A stretch of 64,000 bases of DNA from Fictibacillus nanhaiensis (GCA_016401345.1 JAEACG010000003.1:124001-188000), one strand, 5' to 3'. Shown: positions 24,479 through 32,926, counted from the stretch's first letter. Notes: generated from the sequence alone by a model not told the origin. Numbers and translations: made by a program.

Positions 24479-25312
24479 CTAGCCGATTCGGCCAATTTCG
24501 TTCGATGCTTTTTCCATGGTACGGTCATAGGCTTGAAGTACTTTTTGGTTGGCTTCAAACGCACGATAAGCCGTCAGCATCTCTGTCATCGTCTGTTCCG
24601 TGTTCACGTTCGAACGTTCTACAAAACCTTGCTGCACGTTGTACGTAATGTTCGGATTCCCAAGAGCACTCGGCGCATCCCCGTTTCCATCCAGTCTGAA
24701 TAACCCTGAGCCTTCTTTTACAAGATCGTTAGGGTTCGTGATGTACGCAACATCGATCTGCCCCGCAACTGCACCGTTATCGAGCACCGTACCGTCTTTG
24801 TTCACTGTAAAATTGTCGCTTCTCACCGTGATTCGGTTACCATCGGTTCCAAGCACATAATTTCCTTCCGGCGTTACAAGACTACCTTCTGCATCCACTG
24901 AAAAATGACCATTCCTCGTAAAGCGTTCTTCTCCGTTCACGTTCAATCGGAAAAAGAGTCCGCCGGGCTTACCTGTTTCGGGGTCAAGTGGAACTTGTCC
25001 TTGAAGAAGCGCCATATCCGTTTTTATCCCCGTCTCGCGCATGTCACCTTGTAGGAAATTAGGAGTCGTCTCCTGAACGTAAACACCTGTTGAGAGTGCC
25101 GCTGGTCCGATCGGGTAGTTGTTCGGCAGCTTCTTACCGTTCATTTCCGTCTCTCCCATATGCTGAAGCAGCATCGTTGGAAAAGTGCGCAGACTCGCAT
25201 TGTCCGCTTTATATCCAGGCGTATTCGCATTCGCCATGTTGTTTGTTAAAATTTCTTGTTTGCGCTGCTGTGCCAGCATGCCAGCTGCAGCATTATAAAA
25301 GCCTCTTAACAC
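24479..25312 (-). CDS. flhO: Flagellar rod/hook-basal-body protein FlhO
   Basis: 277 residues with EILTNNMANANTPGYKADN at the N-terminus and VNTEQTMTEMLTAYRAFEANQKVLQAYDRTM-type C-terminal helices, the paired ends of axial flagellar proteins. The start is GTG at 25312: AGGAGG lies eight bases upstream and the family N-terminus (LRGFYNAAAGML) begins there. Upstream in-frame codons are non-coding leader. Confidence 0.92.
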   Translation of the reverse strand: MLRGFYNAAAGMLAQQRKQEILTNNMANANTPGYKADNASLRTFPTMLLQHMGETEMNGKKLPNNYPIGPAALSTGVYVQETTPNFLQGDMRETGIKTDMALLQGQVPLDPETGKPGGLFFRLNVNGEERFTRNGHFSVDAEGSLVTPEGNYVLGTDGNRITVRSDNFTVNKDGTVLDNGAVAGQIDVAYITNPNDLVKEGSGLFRLDGNGDAPSALGNPNITYNVQQGFVERSNVNTEQTMTEMLTAYRAFEANQKVLQAYDRTMEKASNEIGRIG

Positions 25313-25493
25313 GGAGTATTCCTCCTGTATTTGTAATCTGGACACAATATGTCTCATCTGTTGTATCGACAGTTTTATACAATTATTAATAGATTTCTGC
25401 AAAAATTGTGAGATTCCTTTTTCATGATGGGGATTCCGTCCTAGAGGTGGTGAAGAGAAGTGAAGTGACTTTGTGGTGCGAATCCGCTTGTTT

Positions 25494-25613
25494 GTCGAAA
25501 AGCCTATAAATGAATTTGAAGGACTATAAATCTTTTCAAAGGCCTATAAAATAATTTCAAGGACTATAAATTATTTTGAGGGCCTATAAATTTCGATTTA
25601 GGGCCTAGAAGCT
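25494..25613 (-). repeat. 20-bp-phased intergenic array E5 (CTATAAA core)
   Basis: On the plus strand CTATAAAT or CTATAAAA recurs five times, followed by a CTAGAAG variant, with spacings 20, 20, 20, 20 and 21 bp; each is preceded by GGC, GGA or AGC. Read on the minus strand the array ends in GGCTTTTCGACAAAC. It lies between flhO and the terminator of mbl, where no gene is present. It is the only array with a 20-bp rather than 21-bp period. Confidence 0.75.
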
Positions 25614-25655
25614 GTTTTTCGCGCTTCTCTAGCCTTCCATTTCTTCATACAAAAA

Positions 25656-25688
25656 CAAAATGCCACCCACATTGGGCGGCATTTCCAT
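25656..25688 (-). terminator. Intrinsic terminator after mbl
   Basis: AAATGCCGCCC/GGGTGGCATTT stem with an AATGT loop, then TTGTTTTT on the minus strand, directly past the mbl stop. Confidence 0.8.
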
Positions 25689-25690
25689 CA

Positions 25691-26686
25691 TTAAAACACT
25701 TTTCTTTTCGCGATCTTATCCATATGTTCAAGCATTAAGCCTGTTCCGTTCGCTACGGCTCTCATGGGCTCTTCTGCGATCAATACAGGTACTTTTAATT
25801 CATCTGCAAACAGCTGGTCGATTCCGTGAAGAAGCGCTCCACCACCTGTTAGCATGATACCACGGTCGATAATGTCAGCGGATAATTCAGGCGGCGTTTT
25901 TTCTAAAACGCTCTTTGCCGCTTGAACGATAACCATTACTGGCTCCATCAATGCGCGTTGGATTTCTTTTGAACCTACTGTAATCGTACGTGGAAGTCCT
26001 GATACCATGTCACGGCCACGGATCTCGAGCTCTTCGTCACGCTCGTAAACGGTAGCTACGTTCAATTTAATATTTTCTGCCGTACGTTCACCGATCAACA
26101 GCTTGTACTCTTTTTTAATATATTGAAGGATTTCAGTATCGAACTTGTCCCCAGCCATCTTAATAGAAGAGGACGTAACGATATCTCCCATGCTCAAGAC
26201 CGCAATGTCAGTTGTGCCACCACCGATGTCCACAACCATATTGCCGCTCGGCTGGAAGATATCCATCCCCGCCCCAATTGCAGCCACTTTCGGCTCTTCT
26301 TCAAGAAAAATGTGTTTCGCTCCGCACTTTTGCGCAGCTTCCCTGATCGCTTTTTGCTCAACGGACGTAATGTTCGTTGGTGTACAGATCAAGATTCTAG
26401 GCTTGGCAAACATGCCTTTTACGTTAATCTTATTAATAAAATGTTTCAGCATCTGCTCGGTTACTTCAAAGTCAGCGATAACGCCGTCTTTTAACGGGCG
26501 GATCGCCACGATGTTCCCAGGCGTACGGCCTACCATGCGGCGGGCTTCTTCTCCTACAGCGAGTGCTTTTCCGGTATTCGTGTCGATCGCAACGACAGAT
26601 GGCTCATCGAGTACGATCCCTTTTCCTTTTACATAAATCAGTACATTAGCGGTACCAAGGTCAATTCCAACGTCCCTTGAAAACAT
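25691..26686 (-). CDS. mbl: MreB-like actin homologue Mbl
   Basis: 331 residues of the bacterial actin fold: DVGIDLGTANVLIYVKGKG (phosphate 1), VVDIGGGTTDIAV (phosphate 2) and GIMLTGGGALLHGID (adenosine motif). It forms membrane-bound filaments that guide elongation machinery in rod-shaped Bacillus cells. The identity as Mbl rather than MreB or MreBH rests on position directly downstream of spoIIID and upstream of flhO, as in B. subtilis. GGGAGG upstream of the ATG. An extended -10 (TGATATAAT, about 26764-26772) may drive it. Confidence 0.93.
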   Translation of the reverse strand: MFSRDVGIDLGTANVLIYVKGKGIVLDEPSVVAIDTNTGKALAVGEEARRMVGRTPGNIVAIRPLKDGVIADFEVTEQMLKHFINKINVKGMFAKPRILICTPTNITSVEQKAIREAAQKCGAKHIFLEEEPKVAAIGAGMDIFQPSGNMVVDIGGGTTDIAVLSMGDIVTSSSIKMAGDKFDTEILQYIKKEYKLLIGERTAENIKLNVATVYERDEELEIRGRDMVSGLPRTITVGSKEIQRALMEPVMVIVQAAKSVLEKTPPELSADIIDRGIMLTGGGALLHGIDQLFADELKVPVLIAEEPMRAVANGTGLMLEHMDKIAKRKVF

Positions 26687-26881
26687 GTTATATCCTCCCT
26701 GTTAACATCCATACGATATAATGACATTTTTAGTAAAAAATCGAAGTTCTATCCAATTTATCATTATATCACAAGTCTGTCGAACAAGGTGAAATATTGT
26801 CAAAAATTAATTATTTGATACTGGAACGATGCGGCACATAATGTAATATTGTTTCATCTAACATCCTTCATTCTCATAAAC

Positions 26882-27148
26882 TTACTGAACAACTTCCTCT
26901 GTGCCTTTTTTGTACTTTACGCGAGTCGCTTCTCCACCTCTCAAGTGGCGGATGGACTTATGGTATTCGAGGATCTCTTTTACGTTGTTTGCAAGATCTG
27001 GATTAATTTCAGGCAGCCGCTCGGTGAGGTCTTTATGCACCGTGCTTTTGGAAACCCCGAATTCTTTTGCGATCATGCGGACTGTTTTTCTTGTCTCCAC
27101 GATATACCGTCCTATCTTGATGGTTCGCTCTTTGATGTAATCGTGCAC
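26882..27148 (-). CDS. spoIIID: Sporulation transcription factor SpoIIID
   Basis: 88 residues, nearly all alignable to SpoIIID: RTIKIGRYIVETRKTVRMIA, a helix-turn-helix AKEFGVSKSTVHKDLTERL, and a basic tail HLRGGEATRVKYK. It works in the mother cell between sigma-E and sigma-K stages as activator and repressor. The start is GTG at 27148 with GGGAGG eight bases upstream. Confidence 0.96.
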   Translation of the reverse strand: MHDYIKERTIKIGRYIVETRKTVRMIAKEFGVSKSTVHKDLTERLPEINPDLANNVKEILEYHKSIRHLRGGEATRVKYKKGTEEVVQ

Positions 27149-27461
27149 ACCACTCGCCTCCCTAAAATGGATGTGAGAGATGCGATAGAGACTTGTATGA
27201 ACAAGCTACGTGACAAGTTTCGTTGTCATCTTCGGCTTATAAGTATTGCTTCCATTCCCCTTTTTCCACCGCAGCCATAGTACGATTTCTCACCGCTCAC
27301 CCTCAATTGAATTATTGTAGGTTTTGTAACATCTTATTAACCAAGTTTTCGTTATATGCCTAAATCTCAACTGGGACAAGGGGAAATGTCCATATTTGTG
27401 AAAAAACCTGCATAAACAGTTGGAAAATTAAGTTATTTAATCGATAAGAATGATGAAAATA

Positions 27462-27605
27462 TATTTTACGGTACGTGTTTTTATATGTATGACGCGTTCG
27501 CCGGTAAACGTGCTTTTTTCACCGATAAAACTTCTGTGACCACCCGAGAACTGCTTCGTTACACCGGTTATGCAATCGGGACCACCTAAAAAAGTGAATT
27601 GGTTC
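27462..27605 (-). repeat. 21-bp-phased intergenic array E2 (CGGTGAA core) with terminal segment
   Basis: On the minus strand units begin CGTTGAAC, AGGTGGTC, CGGTGTAA, GGGTGGTC, CGGTGAAA and CGGCGAAC, spaced 22, 21, 21, 21 and 21 bp, each preceded by a T-rich or TTAC/TTAT stretch. The array ends in GGCGAACGCGTCATACATA, then ACACGTACCGTAAAAT, matching E1 and E3. It fills most of the gene-free stretch between spoIIQ and spoIIID; the rest (27149-27460) holds the spoIIID upstream region, where I see no gene. Confidence 0.75.
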
Positions 27606-27637
27606 AACGATAAACGGTTGAAATTTAGATAAAAATA

Positions 27638-27672
27638 AAAAAACTGTCTCGGGTTAAACCGAGACAGCTTCC
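27638..27672 (-). terminator. Intrinsic terminator after spoIIQ
   Basis: GCTGTCTCGG/CCGAGACAG with a short loop, followed by TTTTTTTAT on the minus strand. Confidence 0.9.
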
Positions 27673-27681
27673 TTTTTGCTA

Positions 27682-28656
27682 TTATTCGTTAGCACCAGAG
27701 TCGTCTGCTGCAGGAGCATTCGTATCTTCGGCTGATTGAGATGATGATTCTTGCTCACGGTTGGCATCTTTACCATCTTTGCCATCTTTCGTGTCTTTCG
27801 TATCTTTTGTATCTTTAGAATCTTTTGTGTCCTTAGTGTCTTTAGAACCTTTGTCTTCAGCCTTTGGTGCTGGCTTCTTTTCTTCAGCAGGCTTTTTCTC
27901 TTCAGCCTTCTTCTGCTCTTCTACTGCTTTCTTCTCTTCCGCTTTTTTCATCTCTTTACGAGAGTCATCAACAGCGGTTGCAAGTTGTGCAACAGATTGA
28001 TCCCAAGCCATCACTGGGTCGACTGCTTCTCCGTCTTTACGAACTTCGAAGTGTGCGTGGATCTTCGCATCTGTATCATATGCGTTCTCACCAGCTTGTC
28101 CTACAACTGCGCCTTGCTTCACTTGGTCACCTTGCTTTACAGATACAGAAGCAAGAGATGAGTAGTGTGTGACTACACCTTTGTCATGTTCTACTTCTAC
28201 TACGAATCCTAGTGCAGGATCTTTTGCAACTTTTACAACGTTACCACTTAATGCTGCGGTTACGTCGAATGCTTTGTTATCAGCAGTCGCTAGATCAATA
28301 CCGCGGTTTTGGTAGTAGATATTGTTATAGAATACAAGAGCTGCTTCTTGTTCTTGAGCTGGAGCTTCTGGGCTAAAGAAATCTTTTACCACTTCAATGG
28401 CTTCAGGGTCAGAAACGGGCATCTGGAAAACTTCTTTTGTAAGGGATACAGGCACTGCTGCTCCATTGTCCTCTAATGCGCTATCTGGAGTATTATTATT
28501 CTCCGTATTCTTCGCATCGTTTTGATACCATAGAACAGAAGTTAGAATGACTGCTGCAAAGCTTAAATATACTGCAGGATAAACCCAACGTTTTTTCATA
28601 GCACTCTTACCTTTCATCGGTACTGTTTTTTTGTTTTGTTTTTCTTCTTCTTTCAT
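27682..28656 (-). CDS. spoIIQ: SpoIIQ, forespore engulfment-channel protein with degenerate LytM domain
   Basis: 324 residues. One membrane helix (about 26-44), then a LytM/M23 beta domain (about 105-215): FDVTAALSGNVVKVAKD, HYSSLASVSVKQGDQVKQG and the HAHFEV motif. The first zinc-ligand His of active LytM peptidases is replaced (YYQNRGID has Asn where HxGxD is expected), so it is probably not a peptidase, as for B. subtilis SpoIIQ. Residues from about 230 form a Lys/Glu tail ending in repeated KDTKDS/KDTKDG units, unlike the short B. subtilis C-terminus. Role: partner of SpoIIIAH in the mother cell-forespore channel. Confidence 0.9.
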   Translation of the reverse strand: MKEEEKQNKKTVPMKGKSAMKKRWVYPAVYLSFAAVILTSVLWYQNDAKNTENNNTPDSALEDNGAAVPVSLTKEVFQMPVSDPEAIEVVKDFFSPEAPAQEQEAALVFYNNIYYQNRGIDLATADNKAFDVTAALSGNVVKVAKDPALGFVVEVEHDKGVVTHYSSLASVSVKQGDQVKQGAVVGQAGENAYDTDAKIHAHFEVRKDGEAVDPVMAWDQSVAQLATAVDDSRKEMKKAEEKKAVEEQKKAEEKKPAEEKKPAPKAEDKGSKDTKDTKDSKDTKDTKDTKDGKDGKDANREQESSSQSAEDTNAPAADDSGANE

Positions 28657-28746
28657 TTTTCATCACCTCAGCAACAAGTTTGAACAGAATTCTGAAAATA
28701 TATACTTTGGCGCAAAACTTTTTTGAAGATTTCGTTCGACAATTGA

Positions 28747-28789
28747 AAAAACCGCCGAATGCCTTATGACATCTAGCGGTTTCCTAACA
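28747..28789 (-). terminator. Intrinsic terminator after spoIID
   Basis: AACCGCTAGATG and CATTCGGCGGTT pair imperfectly, followed by TTTTTTC on the minus strand. It lies between spoIID and spoIIQ, so the two are separate units. Confidence 0.7.
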
Positions 28790-28799
28790 ACGATAAAGA

Positions 28800-28825
28800 G
28801 GGGGTCTGACCCGGGTCAGACCCCC
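28800..28825. repeat. Perfect 26-bp palindrome (GGGGGTCTGACCC / GGGTCAGACCCCC)
   Basis: All 26 bases are self-complementary with no loop. A related shorter version, GTGGGGTCAGACCCCAC, occurs at 22749-22765 downstream of fabZ. Both lie just downstream of a gene's stop, which suggests a small REP-like family or a transcription/mRNA-end element. Confidence 0.7.
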
Positions 28826-28842
28826 TACAATTTCCACACAAT

Positions 28843-29883
28843 TTACTGAGGCTGATACGCGAGCCCCTTGTCAGCGATCGGTTTATAATCCGTTATCTCT
28901 ATCCCTTTGTAATAATGATTCACGATCTCTTTATACGACTTCCCTTCCTTTGCCATTCCGTTCGCACCATATTGGCTCAACCCCACTCCATGACCGTATC
29001 CTCTGGTTGTCACGGTAACTTGCTTTCCTTTTTTCTTCATCTGGAAATCCGTCGACCGCAGCTCCAGCTTCTCTCGTACTTCTTTTCCGGTGAACTCTTT
29101 TTTACCAATCGCCCACTTACCGATTCGTTTTCCACTTGTTGTGGCTACGACTTTTCCGATCTGACCGTCCTTCTTTAATGAAACGCCAAGCTTCTGCTCT
29201 ACCGTGCTTACAGGCAACTGTACGGTCTCTGTATATTTCGGAGACTCTTTTTTATCCCACGGACTTTCTACACTTCTTAAATATGGATATTCGTTTTTCC
29301 AATAGTCCTCGGAATTAACAGTAAAGCCATTGCTTGTGGAAAAGAAACTCGCTTGAATCGGATCTCCTTCATACGTTAAAATCTGTCCTTTTGTCTCAGA
29401 GACCGCTTTGATGATCTTCTCTATCTTTTTGTTGAAATCATCTCCCCAAAGCGTCTCTAGCTCTTCGTTTCCTTTGTACACTTGATGCATCACCGTGTCT
29501 GACACGACCGCACCTTCTGGCAGACTATCGTCTTTGCCGCGGTTTAGTAGAGCTTTTACAATAAACGTCCGTGCGGTTAACGCTTGTGCTTTCAGCGCTT
29601 CTAACTCAAAGTCTGCAGGCATTTCAGAAGCGACCACTCCCGCTACGTACTCTTCTAACGGGATGTTCTGCACCGTATCCATCGATTTTCTGAAAACAGG
29701 CACGACGATGTCGGAATGCGGGACTTCTAAAGCTAGCACTCTCTCAGATGGGCGTGCAGACTTCTCTTCTTTCCACTGGGGAGGTGCTGACGAAAATGGT
29801 AGTACGAGTATCGTCGGGAGAAGGACGATGATAGCGACAAAAATAGCTAGAATCCAAATCAACGGCTTTACATTTACATTCAC
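28843..29883 (-). CDS. spoIID: SpoIID, sporulation lytic transglycosylase
   Basis: 346 residues. One N-terminal membrane helix (PLIWILAIFVAIIVLLPT), then the SpoIID domain: LEEYVAGVVASEMPADFELE with the catalytic-type Glu, ALKAQALTARTF, FFSTSNGFTVNSEDYW, and RGYGHGVGLSQYGANGMAK at the C-terminus. It cleaves glycan strands during engulfment with SpoIIP/SpoIIM. The start is GTG at 29883 with AGGAGG upstream; 32 further in-frame codons lack family similarity. Confidence 0.95.
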   Translation of the reverse strand: MNVNVKPLIWILAIFVAIIVLLPTILVLPFSSAPPQWKEEKSARPSERVLALEVPHSDIVVPVFRKSMDTVQNIPLEEYVAGVVASEMPADFELEALKAQALTARTFIVKALLNRGKDDSLPEGAVVSDTVMHQVYKGNEELETLWGDDFNKKIEKIIKAVSETKGQILTYEGDPIQASFFSTSNGFTVNSEDYWKNEYPYLRSVESPWDKKESPKYTETVQLPVSTVEQKLGVSLKKDGQIGKVVATTSGKRIGKWAIGKKEFTGKEVREKLELRSTDFQMKKKGKQVTVTTRGYGHGVGLSQYGANGMAKEGKSYKEIVNHYYKGIEITDYKPIADKGLAYQPQ

Positions 29884-30067
29884 GTTCCCATGCCCTCCTA
29901 GATTGTTATCTACCATACAACTTATACAAAAAGGCGGGCTTTTAGAACACGAAACTAGCATTTTTACAATGAAGAACATACCGGTTTACAAGTTTTATAT
30001 ACGCAGACTGAGACAGGCATTTCCTCGCATAATATGAAGAGATGATCGGCACGAAAGGGTGAACAGC

Positions 30068-30682
30068 ATGGACAGTTTTCAACCTCCTGTCTTGGTTCGT
30101 ACGCTCACGTATGCACCTGGCAATATTAAGATTTATTACCCGCAGATCGAAGGCAAGATCGATCCTCGTATTGAGCAGCAAGTAAACCGAAGAATCGTTC
30201 AGATCAACGAGCAGCTCGCGAATTACCAGAATCCCGAGGCTCGTCCAGGCATGTATGGGGAGTTTGCCGTTAAAACGAACGAAAAGAACATCTTGAGCAT
30301 CGGTTTCTTAAATTTTGCCTATACGCCCATGGCCGCTCATGGAATGACGTATATCAAATCAGAGACATGGGATCTTTCTACAGGAAAAACGTATCAGTTA
30401 AAAGATCTATTTAAACCCGGAAGTAATTATGCGGAAGTGATCAATCGTCATATAAAAGAACAGCTAAAAGCCAGGCAGATTGACACACTCGAACCATTCA
30501 AAAGCATCAGGCCGGATCAAGACTTCTATATCGCCGACAAGTCGCTTGGGATCTATTTTCAACTATATGAGATCACTGCTTATGTATTTGGCTTCCCCAT
30601 GTTCCCTATCTCCGTTTTTGATCTACAGGATATCATTGATGAGAACGGACCGCTCGGAAAAATGGCCGTGAATGGTCTGTAA
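30068..30682 (+). CDS. DUF3298-type protein (RsiV C-terminal-like)
   Basis: 204 residues, no signal peptide or membrane segment. The pattern YPQIEGKIDPRIEQQVN near residue 25, MTYIKSETWDLSTGKTYQLKDLF near 95 and IYFQLYEITAYVFGFP near 160 fits the DUF3298 domain seen at the C-terminus of RsiV-like proteins, here free-standing. Function unknown. ATG at 30068 with AAAGGG upstream. It is a plus-strand gene inserted in an otherwise minus-strand block. Confidence 0.72.
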   Translation: MDSFQPPVLVRTLTYAPGNIKIYYPQIEGKIDPRIEQQVNRRIVQINEQLANYQNPEARPGMYGEFAVKTNEKNILSIGFLNFAYTPMAAHGMTYIKSETWDLSTGKTYQLKDLFKPGSNYAEVINRHIKEQLKARQIDTLEPFKSIRPDQDFYIADKSLGIYFQLYEITAYVFGFPMFPISVFDLQDIIDENGPLGKMAVNGL

Positions 30683-30697
30683 TTTATGGGACCAGAC

Positions 30698-30736
30698 AAA
30701 AAACATCCAGATTTTTAAGTCTGGATGTTTTTTATA
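30698..30736. terminator. Bidirectional intrinsic terminator
   Basis: AAACATCCAGA/TCTGGATGTTT stem with T-runs on one strand and A-runs on the other, between convergent genes at 30682 and 30751. Confidence 0.88.
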
Positions 30737-30750
30737 TCCTATCTATTTCA

Positions 30751-31053
30751 TTAAAACTTAATCTGATAATAAATAAATGATAATGCCCATCCTGCCATAT
30801 GAATCAATAAAAGCGTCCCTAAAACAGGTGCAACAGATAACTTAATTCCCATTACCAATAAAATAAATAAAACAGAAATATAAACTAAAGTGACTCTCCA
30901 CCCATTCGCAAGAGCCTTCACGGCAATATTTTCATATCTTTCATCGATCCCTCTCTTTCGTGCTGCTAACTTTCTCCCCCACCAGAGCCCAAAAAGACCG
31001 CCTAATACCCCAAGTAACAATCCTAATAATGCTAACAACTGGTCTACACCCAC
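30751..31053 (-). CDS. Small membrane protein paired with XRE regulator
   Basis: 100 residues with an N-terminal helix (LLALLGLLLGVLGGLFGLWW), a basic loop (GRKLAARKRGIDERYEN) and two further helices. No family I can name with confidence; DUF2178-like proteins look similar. The GTG at 31053 is chosen because AAGGGGAG is at suitable distance. It begins a few bases after the XRE gene's stop, forming the common regulator-plus-membrane-protein module. Confidence 0.65.
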   Translation of the reverse strand: MGVDQLLALLGLLLGVLGGLFGLWWGRKLAARKRGIDERYENIAVKALANGWRVTLVYISVLFILLVMGIKLSVAPVLGTLLLIHMAGWALSFIYYQIKF

Positions 31054-31057
31054 TTTT

Positions 31058-31261
31058 TCAGTCACTCCCCTTCTCGAAAATAAAAACTTCTTCGATACTA
31101 AGCCGAAATAATTGTGCGATGTTATAGGCAAGCTCTAATGAAGGATTGTATCGGCCGTTTTCGATTGATATTACGGTTTGTCTGGAAACCCCAAGTTTTT
31201 CGGACAGTTGTTCTTGTGTCCAGCCACATCTCGTTCTAAGTTCTTTAATACGATGTTCCAA
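31058..31261 (-). CDS. Short XRE-family transcriptional regulator
   Basis: 67 residues, a stand-alone Cro/C1-type HTH: IKELRTRCGWTQEQLSEKLG, VSRQTVISIENGRYNPSLEL, and IAQLFRLSIEEVF. The TTG at 31261 has AAGGGTG upstream at good spacing; a GTG three codons earlier (31270) has no SD distance. It likely controls itself and the membrane protein downstream, given the palindromes just upstream. Confidence 0.83.
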   Translation of the reverse strand: MEHRIKELRTRCGWTQEQLSEKLGVSRQTVISIENGRYNPSLELAYNIAQLFRLSIEEVFIFEKGSD

Positions 31262-31270
31262 ATGAATCAC

Positions 31271-31328
31271 CCTTACGTAAAGCTAACTTTACGTAAAGCA
31301 TACTTTACTTTTACATATTTTGTAAAGT
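31271..31328 (-). promoter_or_regulatory. Probable XRE operator: repeated CTTTACGTAAAG palindromes
   Basis: CTTTACGTAAAG at 31287-31298 is a perfect palindrome; CCTTACGTAAAG at 31271-31282 is a near copy 16 bp away; ACTTTAC (31302-31308) and GTAAAGT (31322-31328) form a third, spaced inverted pair. A candidate promoter on the minus strand (TTTACA, 18 bp, TATGCT) overlaps the third pair and ends at the perfect palindrome, which suits autorepression. Confidence 0.6.
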
Positions 31329-31346
31329 GAGTATTGAAAATCTCAA

Positions 31347-31380
31347 CAAAAAATCGCAACGGATTCCGTTACGATTTCAG
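31347..31380 (-). terminator. Intrinsic terminator of the DUF421 pair
   Basis: AAATCGTAACGG/CCGTTGCGATTT stem followed by TTTTG on the minus strand, immediately after the stop of the second gene. Confidence 0.8.
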
Positions 31381-31381
31381 T

Positions 31382-32086
31382 CTATTTTTTTGAAACATAC
31401 AATTTTTTATCTTGATTAACAGTTGCCAAATACACGGACTCGACGCAGTCCACTTGATGTGTTTTCAAGTTTTCTTTTAGCCACGCCAGATCTACGTTTG
31501 CTGTTTTAAGATTCTCTTCAAAAAGTTTTCCATCATTTATCACCACTAACGGGATGTTAACTGGAGAAACTGCAGTTTTCATATCTGACGCTGTAACTGG
31601 ATCGTGTGTACTGTACTTCATGATGCTCAGCTGACCGTTGGGCTCCAACATGCAATACCTGACTTCGGATATATCAAAAACTTTTCTAATCCTAAGCTCA
31701 GCTAGCAAGAGATCAATATTCATAAAGTGTTTTCTTAAATGTTTCCTGACGATTTTCCCATCATCAATAAGCAGCAATGGTTTCCCGTTAAAAAAATGAG
31801 CAAATGACCTGCTCTTTATAGAAATCATACTGAGTGCGGTATGCCAGAAGAAAAGCGTTAATATAGGAGTGATCGTCCTTGTAAAAGTCACATCCCCTTC
31901 TAATAAGGGAGATACAGTAAGTGCTCCTAGTATCCAGATCAATGCAAAGTCAAAGGTCGTCATTTGGCTAAAGGACCTTTTCGTCACAAACCTTCCAACC
32001 AAGAAGACTATAACCCCTACAAGAATTGTTCGAATTACATACCCCATCAATGTAATATCTTTTAACTCACCAAAAACTTGAGGCAT
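31382..32086 (-). CDS. DUF421 (YetF-like) membrane protein, second of a pair
   Basis: 234 residues: three N-terminal membrane helices (about 12-85), then a cytosolic two-part DUF421 region with GKPLLLIDDGKIVRKHLRKH and PLVVINDGKLFEENLK. It starts one base after the first DUF421 gene ends, so the two are co-transcribed and probably assemble together. Relatives in B. subtilis (YetF, YrbG and others) are linked to spore or envelope traits but have no known activity. Confidence 0.83.
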   Translation of the reverse strand: MPQVFGELKDITLMGYVIRTILVGVIVFLVGRFVTKRSFSQMTTFDFALIWILGALTVSPLLEGDVTFTRTITPILTLFFWHTALSMISIKSRSFAHFFNGKPLLLIDDGKIVRKHLRKHFMNIDLLLAELRIRKVFDISEVRYCMLEPNGQLSIMKYSTHDPVTASDMKTAVSPVNIPLVVINDGKLFEENLKTANVDLAWLKENLKTHQVDCVESVYLATVNQDKKLYVSKK

Positions 32087-32087
32087 C

Positions 32088-32798
32088 TTAAACCTCCTGC
32101 CGGTTTATGTAAAGCGTTTTTTCAGGAGTGAGAATCCCAACGAAAACATCATTTATCGCTTGAATATTAAGTATTTGTAACTGCTGGTTTAACCAATCAT
32201 GGTCAAGGTTGTTTTTCTTTAGCACCCGCTGATCCACTCTCCCTTCATATATGACAAGCTGAGATAGCTCATTTGGAGTCGTTGGTATACCCACAGAAGA
32301 TTTAGTTACGGGCTGATCTTTACTGTCGATGGCAACACTAAAATCACCGGTTGTTTCTGCTACTAGAAACTTCACTTTTTCAAGATTAAAAGCATCTTTC
32401 ACTCGTAAAATGGATAATACATTATCAAGTGTTAGCCTCGTTTTATTTAAATTTTTCTTTATGATTTTACCGTTTTTTACGATGATAGTAGGCGTTTGCG
32501 ATACAATCGACGGTAGCTTAAGGTACCCAAAGTAAGTAAAACAAAGCATAAAAATGGTATAAACAATGATTATTGCAAAAGCATCGATCGGCCTTGAATC
32601 AGGAACTACGATTCGAGTAGCAGAAATATGACTGATACCAGCTGCCATTATGAAATTATAAGGAGTCGTAATAGCATTCTGCTTAAAACCCATTGCTTTA
32701 TCAGACGCGAATAACAAAAAATAGAGCAAGGAAGTTCTAAAGACTTGTTCAATAATACTTAAATCCTCTGCTTCAAATAAAACATGTTTCAATTCCAT
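32088..32798 (-). CDS. DUF421 (YetF-like) membrane protein, first of a pair
   Basis: 236 residues with the same plan as its neighbour: helices at about 15-90 and the cytosolic pattern TPTIIVKNGKIIKKNLNKTR and LSQLVIYEGRVDQRVLKKNN. The two proteins are clearly paralogous but far from identical, so the duplication is old. ATG with GGAAG upstream. Confidence 0.83.
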   Translation of the reverse strand: MELKHVLFEAEDLSIIEQVFRTSLLYFLLFASDKAMGFKQNAITTPYNFIMAAGISHISATRIVVPDSRPIDAFAIIIVYTIFMLCFTYFGYLKLPSIVSQTPTIIVKNGKIIKKNLNKTRLTLDNVLSILRVKDAFNLEKVKFLVAETTGDFSVAIDSKDQPVTKSSVGIPTTPNELSQLVIYEGRVDQRVLKKNNLDHDWLNQQLQILNIQAINDVFVGILTPEKTLYINRQEV

Positions 32799-32883
32799 AT
32801 TTCATCTTCCTTTATGGGTGATTCAATAAATTTATAACTACAGGTTAAACTTCCCAATTCTCCTAATAATTATTTGATAACGA

Positions 32884-32926
32884 TAAAAAAAACCCGACCT
32901 CTCACACAGAGATCAGGGTTATTTTT
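32884..32926 (-). terminator. Intrinsic terminator after the neutral protease gene
   Basis: AACCCTGATCTC/GAGAGGTCGGGTT stem followed by TTTTTTT on the minus strand. Confidence 0.85.

Noticed and set aside
25494-25613. Array E5 considered as a CRISPR
   Set aside because: Units are about 20 bp with only 7-10 conserved bases, spacers are shorter than repeats and there are no cas genes.
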